Origin: Watersipora subatra
Taxonomy: Eukaryota; Bryozoa; Gymnolaemata; Cheilostomatida; Watersiporidae
Assembly: GCF_963576615.1 (NCBI RefSeq)
Contig: NC_088717.1
Span: 31,743,324 to 31,807,323 of the forward strand
Length of the DNA stretch: 64,000 nucleotides
Reading direction: 5' to 3'
Both the position numbers and the translations under genes were made by a program. A model generated the notes under the pieces. The model ran no database searches, was not told where the DNA came from, and worked only from the letters and a program-made list of their open reading frames with translations. Positions 11,711 through 23,101 of the stretch are shown in pieces. Each line of letters opens with the position of its first letter. Position 1 is the first letter of the stretch.

Positions 11711-12298
11711 GCGTAATCTTGATATCTGCTTTACTCAGTAAAGCCATATTTAAAGCAAGGAATATTTATTTAACTGTGTTACAGATGAGATATTGTGGCT
11801 CATGTGCCGAACAACAGGTTGAGTGAGCACCAGGAACCTATGATATCGTTATCAACAACTACATCTTCTTACTGGATATAACATCGTTGTAATTATATAT
11901 GTGTCAGATGTATTCACACAATAATCAGATTATAAATACACGACTGTACAGCTCAGCAGCGGCAATTCAAAAGAAAGCTTACATAATAAGACAGCCTAAT
12001 GTGCTGACTTTCAATTCAAAACGAGGCTTGAATCCTGTCATATCTATGACAATTAATTTGTTTACAAAACCCAGCAATAGGGAAGACAATTTCAATGTCT
12101 AGGATATTACACTGGACAATATCTACAAATGTGTTTTTTTGCATATATACTAAATCAATTACTTTGAAAAGAATGTGCAGGTTAGGCCAGCATAACTGAC
12201 ACAAGATCAGTTTTATATTCACGTTGTCTTAGATATGAAGAGGAAGAGCTCATTTATTACCTCACTCATACAAAAGCTTAAAATAAATTAAATTGTCA

Positions 12299-12598
12299 AT
12301 AAATCTATAAACAAGTATTGGTATATCTCTCAACATGTGTAACACTAGAAAAACATGAAAAATATTAAACATATCACCCTGATGGCTTCTGGTGCTAATA
12401 AATCTATAAACAAGTATTGGTATATCTCTCAACATGTGTAACACTAGAAAAACATAAAAAATATTAAACATATCACATTGATGGCTTCTGGTGCTAATAA
12501 ATCTATAAACAAGTATTGGTATATCTCTCAACATGTGTAACACTAGAAAAACATGATAAATATTAAACATATCACATTGATGGCTTCTGGTGCTAATC
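12299..12598. repeat. 98-bp tandem repeat, 3 copies
   Basis: Units start at 12299, 12397 and 12495 (aataaatctataaacaagta…). The copies are almost identical. The minus-strand open frame across them is a by-product. Confidence 0.9.
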
Positions 12599-12765
12599 GG
12601 CCATGATAAAAACATAAAAAAGCACCTTCATTATCACACAAATACAAAATATAAACGGAAACAATACGTGTTGACACAAGCAGATTGAAAACTTCATCAT
12701 GATAATATATAACAAGTTTATACATATGCCATATAAATTTTGCATCATGTATGTAAATAAAAAAC

Positions 12766-12954
12766 CTAACCTAAAGGATCACACCTTCTACATTGCCATT
12801 CGTGATCCACAGCGCCAGTGAAAGGGTCAAAATCTGTGCGTTTCATAATGCACCGACGGTGAAACCACTCATTGCAATTGCCACACAGAACCATCTCTCC
12901 ACCGGGTGAGTCCAAATCGATGTTGTCATGAGGCCTTCGACATGGGCAGAATAG
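12766..12954 (-). CDS. Terminal exon: PHD finger
   Basis: An acceptor (tgttcattttag) precedes CTA at 12954. The 62 codons read LFCPCRRPHDN, then MVLCGNCNEWFHRRC, then HEWQCRRCDPLG and TAG at 12768-12766. The Cys4-His-Cys3 pattern with WFH is a PHD zinc finger, which usually reads histone-tail methylation. The phase (0) agrees with the preceding exon's donor. The protein ends two residues after the last zinc ligands. Confidence 0.75.
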   Translation of the reverse strand, partial: LFCPCRRPHDNIDLDSPGGEMVLCGNCNEWFHRRCIMKRTDFDPFTGAVDHEWQCRRCDPLG

Positions 12955-15900
12955 CTAAAATGAACAGTTTGGCTTGCTAACAGAATGTATAAAAATGAAA
13001 AAATTACTTTATTCCAAATATTATTCACTATGAATAATAAAATACCACCTACGAGGTTTTAATTGAAAAAACCTCGCTATTCTCTCATAAAACTCAAAAC
13101 TGATAGCGGCACCTCCAGACCAGCCATTGACTTTGCCACAAACCAATACATTGTGTATATAAAGTTTTTAAAGAGCGGAAGTCCAATTGAAACACCCCTT
13201 CCACCAAGAACATGCAGTAAACAGCTGAGTGGAAGTTTTTAAGGATAATTGAAACACCCAGGTTTTTTGTCAAGTTTGCCATCTATAACAAGGGGTTTGT
13301 TGAGGAAGGCGAAAAATTGATGTGAAAAATTCGCATGGCTGTATCAATGATTTCTCACCTTGTCACGGATGGTGTGTGCCCTGGTCCGGCTGACCTTTGA
13401 TGGCAGTTGTAATCGAGAGAACCAGGTCCATTCATTCTGCTGGAGGCAGGTCACAACATGTGCCCTGAGTTTCTGCTGATCGAATGCAGTTTTGTGGAGG
13501 TTAGTTCCAAATAAGGTTTCAACGAAGTACATAACTGCAGATAGGCCACAATCGGTGGAGCCGTTTTGTGCTTGAACTGATTCAACCGTCACTGCCAACT
13601 CCTCGCCAGGATGTTTCCTAAGCTTTCAAAGAGACAATCGTTAAGCAGTGAGACATTTTCCCCCACAAACTGTAGTAGTAGACTTGGTTGTTATCCAACA
13701 GAAACAATGGTTTTCATACGACATTTCATTTATTGCAAGTAAAAATTTCAATGGGTAAAAATTATAAAAGAAAAACATAATGAGACCCATTACCTAGACC
13801 AAGAAATTATTTTGGACAGGACCTAAAAATTATTTAAAGCATAATAAAAATGGCAAATATTTATTAGCTGACGGTGCTATTTTGTATATTAAGGCAGCAT
13901 TCCTTTATTTTACTTACTGGCTATGGCGCATTTAGTGCTGTGAGGAATAGCAAGATTCAAACTGTCAAACTACTTTACTGTTCCATATGAAGCTCCAATA
14001 TTCGTAGCTGACACCCAATGATGTTTCTCAGACATGTGGGGGACTTGAGCATATCTTTTTGTGCCATACTGCACAACAGCATCAAACATTTCTGGCCGCT
14101 GGATAAGGTGGCAATCTTGAGTGACCACATCAGACCACTGTTTGGTGATGAGCTTGAAGCAAGGGTCGATATCATCGTCAAACAAGCAAGTAATTTGGGT
14201 CCAGGATCCGGCTATAGTCTAGAGTTATCTGTAAACATAAAAACAGAATCCAAACGTGTTGAAAAAGGATTCACATCTATATGTGCTTTAAAGGTTGACT
14301 TGCAACAAAATTCACATTACATTTATTTGATATCAAAAGATTCACAGTGTCTTACTCTGTTGTGTAGTAGGTGCCAAATATGTGGGAATGTGATTACAAG
14401 CTCTTAAAAGCTAAAAAACGAACAGTTAATCGCAGCCATACAAGACCGCCGTAGTTTGTATTCTCTTTCCAAAGCGGCAGAAATGTGACGTAGCTGTGTT
14501 AGATGATTTCTGTTTACACTTTCATGCAACCTTATTCGTCGAAATATTTTCACAAATATACTTCACGCATTCCATAGAACCATGTCTATTGTTCTTACGC
14601 GTCTGTTTTATCGTCATTGTAAATGCTGTCACTTTTGGCAGTGATATCTTATAACTTGCTGTAAAAACTTGCTTTATTTTTTAGCCTTACCTTGAAGGAG
14701 TACATATCATTGTTTGATAATCATGACGAGCCTGTTGGTCACCTGTGATAATCGAAAAGTGCTGCAAAAATTATTTTCGAAGTATTGAGTCACATGTTCA
14801 GATTACGACTTGCCGATTAGACCAGGCCGAAACAAAACTGTAAAGTAGCCAGCGTCTATATTTGATACGGGGTCTTCGGTAAAACCCGAAGTGTTTGTCA
14901 TAAACTAGTGCTACGATAAATTTTATATTGAGCTTTTTATTGGCCTTTCAATTCACGTGAGAAGATCCGTGACAAGACAATAAATAAATTTCATGGCTAC
15001 GTCGGAGAAATAAAGAGATCCCAATCTACGGCAGCTTTTCGTTTTTGAGCTTTTAAGAGCTTGTAATCACTTTTCCACACATTTGGCACTTACAACACAA
15101 CGGAGTAAGACATGGTGAATCTTTTGATACCAAATAACTGTAATGTGAATTTTGTTGCAAGTCAACCTTTAATATAAAATTTCCCTACACAGGCAGTCCT
15201 GTGTTTATGGATATAACGATCTAATCCATAATTCGAACTAAGATAACTAAAGGTATAGACAGCTACACACACAGTACATACATGCATACAAGCAAATGTA
15301 CATGTATATGTATATGCTAAATATCAAGGTGTTGTTACGACGAAGAACCTCAAATAGTTACTAGTATGTAAATACAAATGTGAATATGTTAAAATATGCG
15401 ACGTTGTCAATTAACTCCCAATTGGTTTAAGCCATTTATATACATTTTGTTTAAATCACACAAGTTTAACACAAATATTCTGCTCACCAGGCTAGGACTG
15501 CTCTTAGTGGATCGAGTTTTACTGGGTGAAGTAAAGTGAGACTGTTTCTTTGCCTTTAGAAGTATCTGATAACAGCGATAATAGCAATATTTATAAAGAG
15601 CAATCACACTTTGATCCGCTTCTTTGATAACAATGGACAATTGCAAGGTTATTCTGTATATTATGAAAGAAAATCAAACAGATATATCCAAAGGCATTAA
15701 TCGTAAGGACGATACTTTTAACATACTTTGCGCACTGGGTGATTTTTATGGCATTCCACTTTGGGTAGACTGAGTAAGAAATACTCCTCTACTTTTATTG
15801 GCCAGGCATCCTTCATGCTCTTCAGCATCTTAGTCTTCTGTGTTTTGACAGAAATGTTTTCAGACATCGACTTCAGCTTAAAATTAAATAATGGTTGTTG

Positions 15901-17876
15901 TTGGTATAAATGTCATCATTGATAACGGCATAAATGAAACTGATCAGACTAAGGAGACAAAATAAATGTTCAATATTACTAAGAAGTTTGGAAAAAATTG
16001 ATGCACATGTATATAACTGACATAGGACAACAACTAGAATGTTTAAGTAATAGCATGTAATTTATTTCAATGCTGGCATTGCTATCTAGAGTAGTGAATA
16101 GTTATGAAAGAGATTTATACTGGCATTTTCACGTTAAAACCAAAAATTAAAATGTTGTACAACTTTGAAACACCAACCTTGAAATCGGGATACCCGACTA
16201 TTTTTTTTATTGTCAACCTGGCAGGGCAATCCATCTTTATCGAGTCCTGAACCAGATTTCGCCGTTTTCTGACTGATGGATGGTCAGAATTAATCTCATT
16301 CTACAACACAGTTGGATAAATATTCCATGACACAACAAAGCATAAATTTACTGAGTGAAGCAGATACAAACGTTACACTGAAACATGTTCACAAAAATAC
16401 CGCTATGTCATTCACTTGCACTCTGTCTTTGTATTGGTGTTTCTTCCTTTTGTTGATATCTTGGCCATTATTGCATAACATTATCTTCAAACCAACAATC
16501 GTACTTTGGGTCTTTCCGATGAACCGCCTTGATTTCTTAGCAATACTTTCTGCAACAAAAATATTAACTAAACAAAAAAAATTGAGCACCCAAACAAGCA
16601 AGTTTATATAGAAATTGTGTCTTTTAATGGTCCAATGATTCATACGCTATTAGTACCTTAAAGGTTGACTTGCAACAAAATTCACATTACAGTTATTTGG
16701 TATCAAAAGATTCACTATGTCTTACTCTGTTGTGTTGTAGTTGCCAAATACGTGAAAATGTGATTACAAGCTCTTAAAAGCTCAAAAACGAAAAGCCGCC
16801 GTAGATTGGAATCTCTTTATTTCGATGACGTAGCCATGAAATTTGGTTATCGTCTTGTCACGTGATGTTCTCACGTGAATTGAAAAGCCAATAAAAAGCT
16901 TAATATAAAATTTATCTTAGCACTAGTTTATGACAAACACTTCGGGTTTTACGGAAGACCCCGTATCAAATATAGACGCTGGCTACTTTACAGTTTTGTT
17001 TCGGCCTGGTCTAATTGGCAAGTCGTAATCTGATCATGTGACCCAATACTTCGCAAATAATTTTTGCAGCACTTTTCGATTATCACAGGTGACCAACAGG
17101 CTCGTCATGATTTTCAGACAATGGTATGTACTCCGTCGAAGTAAGGTTAAAAATTGAATGAATTTTTACAGCAAGTTATAAGATATCAGTGCTAAAAGTG
17201 ACAGCGTTACAATGACGATAAAACAGACGCGTAAGAACAATAGACATGGTTTTATTGAATGCGTGAAGTATATTTGTGAAAATATTCTGATGAATAAGGT
17301 TGCATGAAAGTGTAAACAGAAACCATCTGACACATCTACGTCACATTTGAGCCATTTTGGAAAGAGAACCCAAACTACGGCGGTCTCGTGTGGCTGCGAT
17401 TAACTGTTCGTTTTTTAGCTTTTAAGAGCTTGTAATCACATTCCCACATATTTGGCACCTACTACACAACAGAGTAAGACATGGTGAATCTTTTGATATC
17501 AAATAACTGTAATGTGAATTTTGTTGAAAGTCAACCTTTAACCAAAAACCTAGTGTAGTATCACTAAACAAAAACAGAAGGCTGATCAATCACGCTTGCT
17601 ATACATACAATAAAATCTGTAACTCATGAATCAATGCTAGCCCGAGTAGGCCTGATTGAACACTACATACATGTGTATACATGTTTTAACTTGTAATTAA
17701 CCAAAGTTTCAGAACTTACCGACATTCAATAGAGCAGTAAAGCTCTTGTCTTGCTGCTTGACCACAAATTTCACCGTGTATCTCAGCTCATATTCTTCCA
17801 TGTACTCTTGGAGATCGCCTAAATTGCCGAATGTATGTATAGTATACATCGTAATGGAGTAGCCACCGTCTTTAAG
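12766..17876 (-). CDS. Ulp1-like cysteine peptidase / PHD-finger protein gene (5' end not found)
   Basis: At least eight minus-strand exons can be read: 17876-17720, 16549-16401, 16300-16178, 15876-15727, 15565-15488, about 14209-13979, about 13669-13359 and 12954-12766. The first three junctions agree in phase (1, 0, 0). N-terminal exons resemble the zinc-binding, FAR1/CaRF-like DNA-binding region of large Ulp1-containing invertebrate proteins (MDCPARLTIKKI, then KNHPVRK). Later exons carry the C48 peptidase triad region (HHWVSATNIG, NDC, QNGSTDCGL) and the last a PHD finger. Such peptidases cleave SUMO-like modifiers; many related genes are transposon-derived, so host function is uncertain. 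An intervening exon may be missing between 15488 and 14209, and a one-base frame break near 13622 may make it a pseudogene. No start exon was found up to 19 kb. Confidence 0.6.
13359..13669 (-). CDS. Ulp1/C48 peptidase exon with catalytic Cys
   Basis: Reads NDCLFESL, a break, then KHPGEELAVTVESVQAQNGS followed by TDCGLSAVMYF. Gln and Cys of Q-N-G-S-T-D-C-G are the oxyanion and nucleophile positions of C48 peptidases, and the Asp of NDC is placed where the family has its catalytic Asp. The two halves lie in different frames, offset by one base around 13618-13625. Either a single-base deletion inactivates the gene or an exon starts near 13622 (acceptor-like gaaag or gcttag). The donor is gacaag|gtgaga at 13359. 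Confidence 0.55.
13979..14209 (-). CDS. Ulp1/C48 peptidase exon with catalytic His
   Basis: The frame contains FDDDIDPCFKLITKQWSDVV and, 40 residues on, HMSEKHHWVSATNIGASYGT. HW followed by V-x-x-x-N-I is the C48 histidine motif. The donor is ggaaca|gtaaag at 13979. The acceptor is ambiguous (ctctag or actatag, 14200-14215), so the start is approximate. A foldback element begins about 80 bp upstream of the exon. Confidence 0.6.
14288..15172 (+). mobile_element. Foldback DNA element, copy A (about 885 bp)
   Basis: Ends TTAAAGGTTGACTTGCAACA and its inverse GTTGCAAGTCAACCTTTAA. The terminal inverted repeats extend about 140 bp, through cttactctgttgtg and gagcttttaagagcttgtaa. TTAA is present at both outer edges, which could be the target duplication (TTAA, or TA with longer termini). 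There is no coding sequence. Copy B at 16658-17541 is the same element in the opposite orientation. It lies in an intron of the Ulp1/PHD gene. Confidence 0.85.
15488..15565 (-). CDS. Putative small exon of the Ulp1/PHD gene
   Basis: Acceptor ttatcag, 26 codons (ILLKAKKQSHFTSPSKTRST…SPSL), donor ctg|gtgagc. Phase 0 at both ends suits its neighbour. The sequence is basic/serine-rich without a domain, so support rests on the splice sites and the phase only. Confidence 0.35.
15727..15876 (-). CDS. Exon of the Ulp1/PHD gene, CaRF-like region
   Basis: Fifty codons between acceptor attttaag and donor cgcaaa|gtatgt, phase 0 at both ends. It reads …SMKDAWPIKVEEYFLLSLPK then VECHKNHPVRK. The Y-F-x-x-L-P and H-x-x-H-P pattern occurs in the CaRF-like DNA-binding region of related proteins. 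Confidence 0.5.
16178..16300 (-). CDS. Exon of the Ulp1/PHD gene, Cys-containing DNA-binding region
   Basis: Forty-one codons, acceptor tgtgttgtag, donor ttcaag|gttggt. It reads NEINSDHPSVRKRRN and then MDCPARLTIKKIVGYPDFK. The K-x-D-C-P-A-x-(6)-K block is typical of FAR1/CaRF-like zinc-binding DNA-binding domains. Phase 0 matches the donor at 16401. Confidence 0.6.
16401..16549 (-). CDS. Exon of the Ulp1/PHD gene
   Basis: 149 nt between acceptor ttgttgcag and donor atagcg|gtattt. The two leading bases complete the codon left open at 17720. It reads SIAKKSRRFIGKTQSTIV, then KIMLCNNGQDINKRKKHQYK. An inverted, stop-containing duplicate lies at 11374-11486. Confidence 0.55.
16658..17541 (-). 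mobile_element. Foldback DNA element, copy B (about 884 bp)
   Basis: Reverse-complement counterpart of copy A over its whole length (for example cacttcgggttttacgg here against ccgaagtgtttgtcat there). Terminal inverted repeats and edge TTAA are retained. It occupies the intron between exons 17876-17720 and 16549-16401 of the Ulp1/PHD gene. Confidence 0.85.
17720..17876 (-). CDS. Most upstream exon seen of the Ulp1/PHD gene
   Basis: Acceptor tttgtttacag, then LKDGGYSITMYTIHTFGNLG and DLQEYMEEYELRYTVKFVVK, donor gtcg|gtaagt, ending phase 1. The pattern F-x-(4)-L-x-x-Y-x-(9)-T-x-F-V-V is familiar from the N-terminal part of CaRF/Ulp1 proteins. The acceptor shows that earlier exons exist to the right; I could not find them. 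Confidence 0.55.
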
Positions 17877-18429
17877 CTGTAAACAAACAGCATGAGTACT
17901 GTAAGAGGATTTTAGGAATAGGAAAACCGCTACTAAGAAACATCTAGTCCTTCTGCATATCTATTGACCCATGCCATTTTGTTCTAAAGGGTGATGCTGA
18001 CAAGAAAAACGGCACAAGGTACAGCTGCAGTTGTTTTAAGTAAATTGGTAATGTTGTGCACGGTATAAATATGATACACTGTGCATGTACTCATTTTTAG
18101 CAATTAATAATATTATTCCTTGCTTTTGGCTAGGCTTGTCCTGGTTATTGATAACTAGAATTTGAGCTAACCTGTGCGCAGTCACAATGAAAAGTTTGCT
18201 ACCACAATCAGCCTGTCACACAATAAGTGGTGTAATATTAACAAGGAAAAAAAAGGGAGAGTAATATTAACAAAGGAAAAAAAAGGATATTAACACAAAT
18301 ATTTCGTAATAAAATAATAAATGCAAGCCAAACAGGGGGGTTTATATACAGGCTAGTGACAAGTGGTGGTCATTATTTCATCAATTTACAATAAGGCTCC
18401 ACTATACAACTACTTACCTCAGGCCGGTA

Positions 18430-18650
18430 GCGGGATGAGTACAAAATATACCACTCAAATTCCACAATACACCACTCTCAAGTTAACAATATACTACTCC
18501 AAGTCAGCAAAACACCACTCTCAGGTCGACAATACATAATTCACCACTGTAAATTGACAATATACCACTCGAAGTCAATAATACGCCACTCAAACAACAA
18601 AACGCCATTACAAGTCAATACTATTTCACTCAAATTCGACAATATGCACT
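18430..18650. repeat. Diverged minisatellite, about 26 bp
   Basis: Degenerate copies of caccactcaaattcgacaat with substitutions and indels. Confidence 0.7.
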
Positions 18651-18807
18651 AACTTAACTTACCACTTATCTCTTAATCAACAATGAAGATGATGCACGAT
18701 GTATTCTCAATAGAGGAGCTTATTTTCTCAACCGAGCACTCGCAGCGTGAGGATGAGAAAGGAATATGTTCGCGGGTTGTAGCGAGTTAGAGCGGAGCGA
18801 AGACTTT

Positions 18808-18875
18808 TTTGATGGGATATTTCTACCGTATATACCGCATGCCTAGGGCGCACGACTTTTCTGATGGAAACTAGC
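18808..18875. repeat. Inverted copy of the repeat at 10.94 kb
   Basis: gatgggatatttctaccgta, then tataccgcatgcctagggcg, is the reverse complement of 10935-11000. Confidence 0.6.
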
Positions 18876-19056
18876 TTTTACCGTATGAAGAAGTCATGAA
18901 ACAAAACCAGAAACAGAATATGCGTGATTCCAAACAGATGTGCTGCGACCACTATTTTAACAAATCCCTAAGGAACAAACCACAACATTAACAAACAAAA
19001 ATAACTTCTTTTTGCAGCAGCGTTATAACTTATTGCTGTATTATACACCATGCAAG

Positions 19057-19225
19057 CAGACCTGCCAACCCAAGAATGGGGCAATGCGTGAGATTTGGTT
19101 TTGGGGCAATTGATGTATCAATGATAGTATAAATAAAATTAGGGCAAAAATCTCACGCATTTTCATTTTTTCTTTGGGGTGATTGCGTGAGTCTCACACC
19201 CAATGCGTGAGAGTTGGCAGGTATG
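19057..19225 (+). mobile_element. hAT-like MITE, copy 2 (169 bp)
   Basis: CAGACCTGCCAAC … GTTGGCAGGTATG, same orientation as copy 1. Flanking octamers catgcaag (19049-19056) and tatgcaag (19226-19233) match at 7/8 positions. Confidence 0.85.
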
Positions 19226-19849
19226 TATGCAAGATACAAGTTCCTACAAGATAATGGCAATAATTTTATAATTTAAAGCAAGATAAGTTAGATAGCCCTT
19301 CTGAAGCTCTGATCAAAGCACAAGTCTTACCTAAATTAGCATAAAGGTAGCATAAAGGTAGCTCAAATTCTGAAAGGTATTGCATCAGCAACTAATTTCT
19401 GGTTTGTGTTTTAGAAGAATTACATGTATATATCTTTTGCTGTCTGTGTAAAATCCTTGGCGCTGTTTCTAAACGGTCAATAGATATACCCTAACAACCA
19501 AAATTGTCAATTAATAATGTGCAGTGTTATATATAAAAGAGGCGCGAACTTTATAGCGGGCAGTTGGTGTTTAGACACGATACGGATAAAACACGTTTAC
19601 AAGTATTTTACCCGCAACCATAGATATATAAACCTATATATCTATGTATATACGTATCTAATGCCCCGGTTTATATATCTATGCCCGCAACCACTGAATT
19701 ATGTTACCCCTAGAACAGCCAAGGTCATTTATTAGTGTAACAATGTAGACGCCATCTTGAACTAGGCCCCCTTTATAGTAACCCAGCAACATTGTACAAC
19801 ATTTAATCTCAATGAGCTTGTGGTTGCTTTTATCCATCCCCAACCCTAA

Positions 19850-20190
19850 TCAACATATATATCAAAGTCAAAATGAAGATCTACATATTCATTCAACTTA
19901 TATATCAAAGTCAAGCTAGCTAAAGATCTACAGATTCATTCAACCTATATATCAAAGTCAAGATAAAGATCTACAGATTCATTCAACCTATATATCAAAG
20001 TCAAAATAAAGATCTACATATTCATTCAACTTATATATCAAAGTCAAGATAAAGATCTACAGATTCATTCAACCTATATATCAAAGTCAAGATAAAGATC
20101 TACAGATTCATTCAACCTATATATCAAAGTCAAGATAAAGATCTACAGATTCATTCAACCTATATATCAAAGTCAAGCTAGCTACAGATC
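19850..20190. repeat. About 43-bp minisatellite, 8 copies
   Basis: Units read caacctatatatcaaagtca then agataaagatctacagattcatt. The last copy is truncated at 20180. Confidence 0.9.
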
Positions 20191-20946
20191 TACAGATTTA
20201 TAGACTATAAGTTTTTGTTGTAGATGGCAATTGGCATGGTTTCAACAAAAGGCAGACAACTCTATATGGGCTCTATATAATTTGCACTTATTATCAACAG
20301 ATGTTTCCACTGGATTTAATGGTATCATTGGCATCGCTCGCCTTACCAGCCTAATGAATTCTAGCTTTAAAACTTATTGACTATCTAATTAGAGATCACA
20401 ATAGTTGTTTACATCACCAAGAGCAGAAAACTGGCCAAAACTGTTGTATACATTTGACTAAAATTTTGCAACCTACATTGCTTTGTTCGCAAAGTGGTTA
20501 GATTGGCCCCGAGCTTAGATTAGCTTTAGCTATTGCGCCAGTAGGACCTAACACTCAATATATCTTGATTTGTGTTATATTTATATGTGTTATTCATTGA
20601 AATATACCAAAAGCAAACTATAAATCTTAATTACATTATGCTTGACCATCCAATTCGTTTGTGATTTAGAAAATAATTGATTTATGCATAAAAAATTAAT
20701 GAGCCAGATGCTCTGATGATCCTAATATAACGCTTAATAGTATTATAGTATATTTAAATTTTACTGTATAATAAAATGAACTACTACATGCCTGCAAACT
20801 GTACAACTTGTATGCTCTTCAGCTTTATACTTCAGTGCATATATACACTATATACATTTAGTCTTAAAAATAAATACTAGCTTAAACCGGCTATAGTCAA
20901 CTTATGTCACAGCGACATAACAATTCACTGTCATCTAAATATTATA

Positions 20947-21923
20947 TCAAGAAATCAAGCCACCGTTGTTCTTAACTCTTAACAGAACATGAATATCATC
21001 ATATTTGCTAACTTCCTTAGACTGAATTAGGGAGAGTCTACATGGCTCACAACGCAACTTTTTAAGCAGTTTTCTGACAAGCCAACCAGATAAATATACA
21101 GTAATGTTACCAAGAACATGTTATGATGTTATGTTTAGCATTCCCTTGGGAAGCATAGTTTGTCTGTCAATAACATCTTCAACATAATCTTCACTACCAA
21201 CAGTTGGTGGCACATAGGTAGTAGAAGCTTGTAACAATGCAGTGTCATCCATAGATCTGACATTACAAGTAGCTCCTGGTGTAACACCACACCTTGCAAC
21301 CAAGCGCCTAAAGATATGCTGGAACTGCTCTACTGATGGATTGTGGTTCCAGCCTCCTGAAATAATAACAGTTATCCTCTGTTGCAATTGGAAATAAAAT
21401 GGAGATGGTATTAAAATATGGACTGAATAATATTGATTTTTAAAAGAAAATTGTTAAGCAGTTAAGGCATCAGCCAAAATGTCCCCATTACAATCAAACA
21501 TACCAAAAAAATAGATTCATAGTCGAGCAATATCACGGTCTCCAGCAATATATGAATTGATTATATTTAGGTTTTGGCGCCTATTATCTTGAAGCTTGGT
21601 GATATCATGTTTTGTATCATCCTTGATTTGGCCCACTTGATCTATTTTGCTTGAAAGCGGCATGTGGTCTGAAAAGCTATATCCAGCAGGTGAAATCGCA
21701 TACTGCAAAACATAATATGTGCGTTTTCAGCTATACTTGGATGAGATTAATTAACAAGCACTGTACTACATACCACACCTCCGCACAGCGGTAAAGAACA
21801 ACTCTAGATGGTTTTTTGAGAACTTGTACATCAGCGAGCAATCTAAATGACCAGGCTTCAGTAGCTTCTCAACTAAACCAAGCACTACATCAACAGCACA
21901 CCAATCCAGTAATGCAAACATAC
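20947..21923 (-). pseudogene. P-element/THAP9-like transposase, C-terminal part
   Basis: Two exons join in phase. The first, 21923-21774, reads …YKFSKNHLELFFTAVRRC and ends at donor tgtg|gtatgt. The second starts at 21356 after ttatttcag with GGWNHNPSVEQFQHIFRRL. H-L-E-L-F-F-x-x-(IV)-R…G-W-N-x-N-P is the conserved C-terminal signature of THAP9/P-element transposases. After an in-frame TAA at 21123-21121 the same frame continues with VYLSGWLVRKLLKKL, CEPC and NNGGLIS to a TGA at 20949-20947, also family-typical. So one nonsense mutation interrupts an otherwise readable C-terminus. Upstream parts (THAP domain, main catalytic core) were not found. Confidence 0.7.
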
Positions 21924-22714
21924 CTACAAACAAACCCCCAAAATATGTCAATACATAAACATTGTTCATTTTTCTTACAGTACATGAGGAATGCTCAAAA
22001 AGCGACCTGTGATGGCCCACTATCAAATTTAACGTGGCCCACCTTACAAGGCCTCCAAAAAAATACCTTTTGCACATACAGTATTTGGAATGCAACCCAT
22101 TTTAGGCTGGTGAGTAAAGCTTTACGTAGAGTATTTCTCTATACAAATGGCGCTCATAATCTGTATTTCATATTTACTAAAGACAACTAAACATAATTTG
22201 TTATTGACACATGGATGTAATAGTAGAGAAATATAATATATAGTGTTATAGAAATACAATAATGGCCAATAATGTTTTTAAACTCATACACAACTTCATT
22301 TCATATCATCATAAATCTTGTGGCCTACAAAAATTCTCAAATATATTAAATATTGACCCTCAATTAAAGACATTTGGGCACCCCTGTTGTACATCAATAT
22401 AAGTTAATGCAAGCTTATAACAATTACCGTATGCACTAATATCGCACCACACTACATGATGCAGCTGCTAGTCTAGAAAGCTGATAAGCAGAACAATACA
22501 CACACAAAGATCATAAACTAGAAAAGGGAACAATAAACGCAGAATATTTAACCGAAGAAACAAACCGAAATACTATGAAAAAATAACAGACTATATACTC
22601 AATTGTGGCATCACAGTCTTGAAACTGTGGAAAATTTAACTCTTTCAGAGCAATTAGACAATCAGCCACTGATGCAGATAACACCTGGGTAACAAGAGCA
22701 ACCTAAATTAGCCA

Positions 22715-23068
22715 ACCAGCTGCTAGCAAGCTACTAACCAACTACTAGCAAGCTACTACTAACTAGCTACTAGCAAGCTTTTAACCAGCTACTTGCAATC
22801 TTCTAACCAGCTACTAGCAAGCATCTAACCAGCTACTAGCAAGCATCTAACCAGCTACTAGCAAGCGTCTAACCAGCTACTAGCAAGTTTCTAGCCTGCT
22901 ACTAGCAAGCTTTTAACCAGCTACTAGCAAGCATCTAACCAGCTACTAGCAAGCATCTAACCAGCTACTAGCAAGCATCTAACCAGCTACTAGCAAGCAT
23001 CTAACCAGCTACTAGCAAGCTTCTAACCAGCTACTAGCAAGCTTTTAACCAACTACTAACAAGCTTCT
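22715..23068. repeat. 22-bp minisatellite, about 15 copies
   Basis: Unit aaccagctactagcaagcat plus ct. An hAT-like MITE lies 35 bp to the right. Confidence 0.92.
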
Positions 23069-23101
23069 TCTATACAGCTACTGCTGCACTAGTGGTACTA
23101 A

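Noticed and set aside
21517-21708. Minus-strand open frame with an acceptor-like tgttttgcag, possible extra exon of the P-like transposase
   Set aside because: It lies between two exons that already join in phase and with family-conserved sequence across the junction; the frame has no family motif.
21816-22190. Plus-strand 124-codon frame
   Set aside because: Overlaps the minus-strand transposase exon; composition is that of the complementary strand and no motif is seen.
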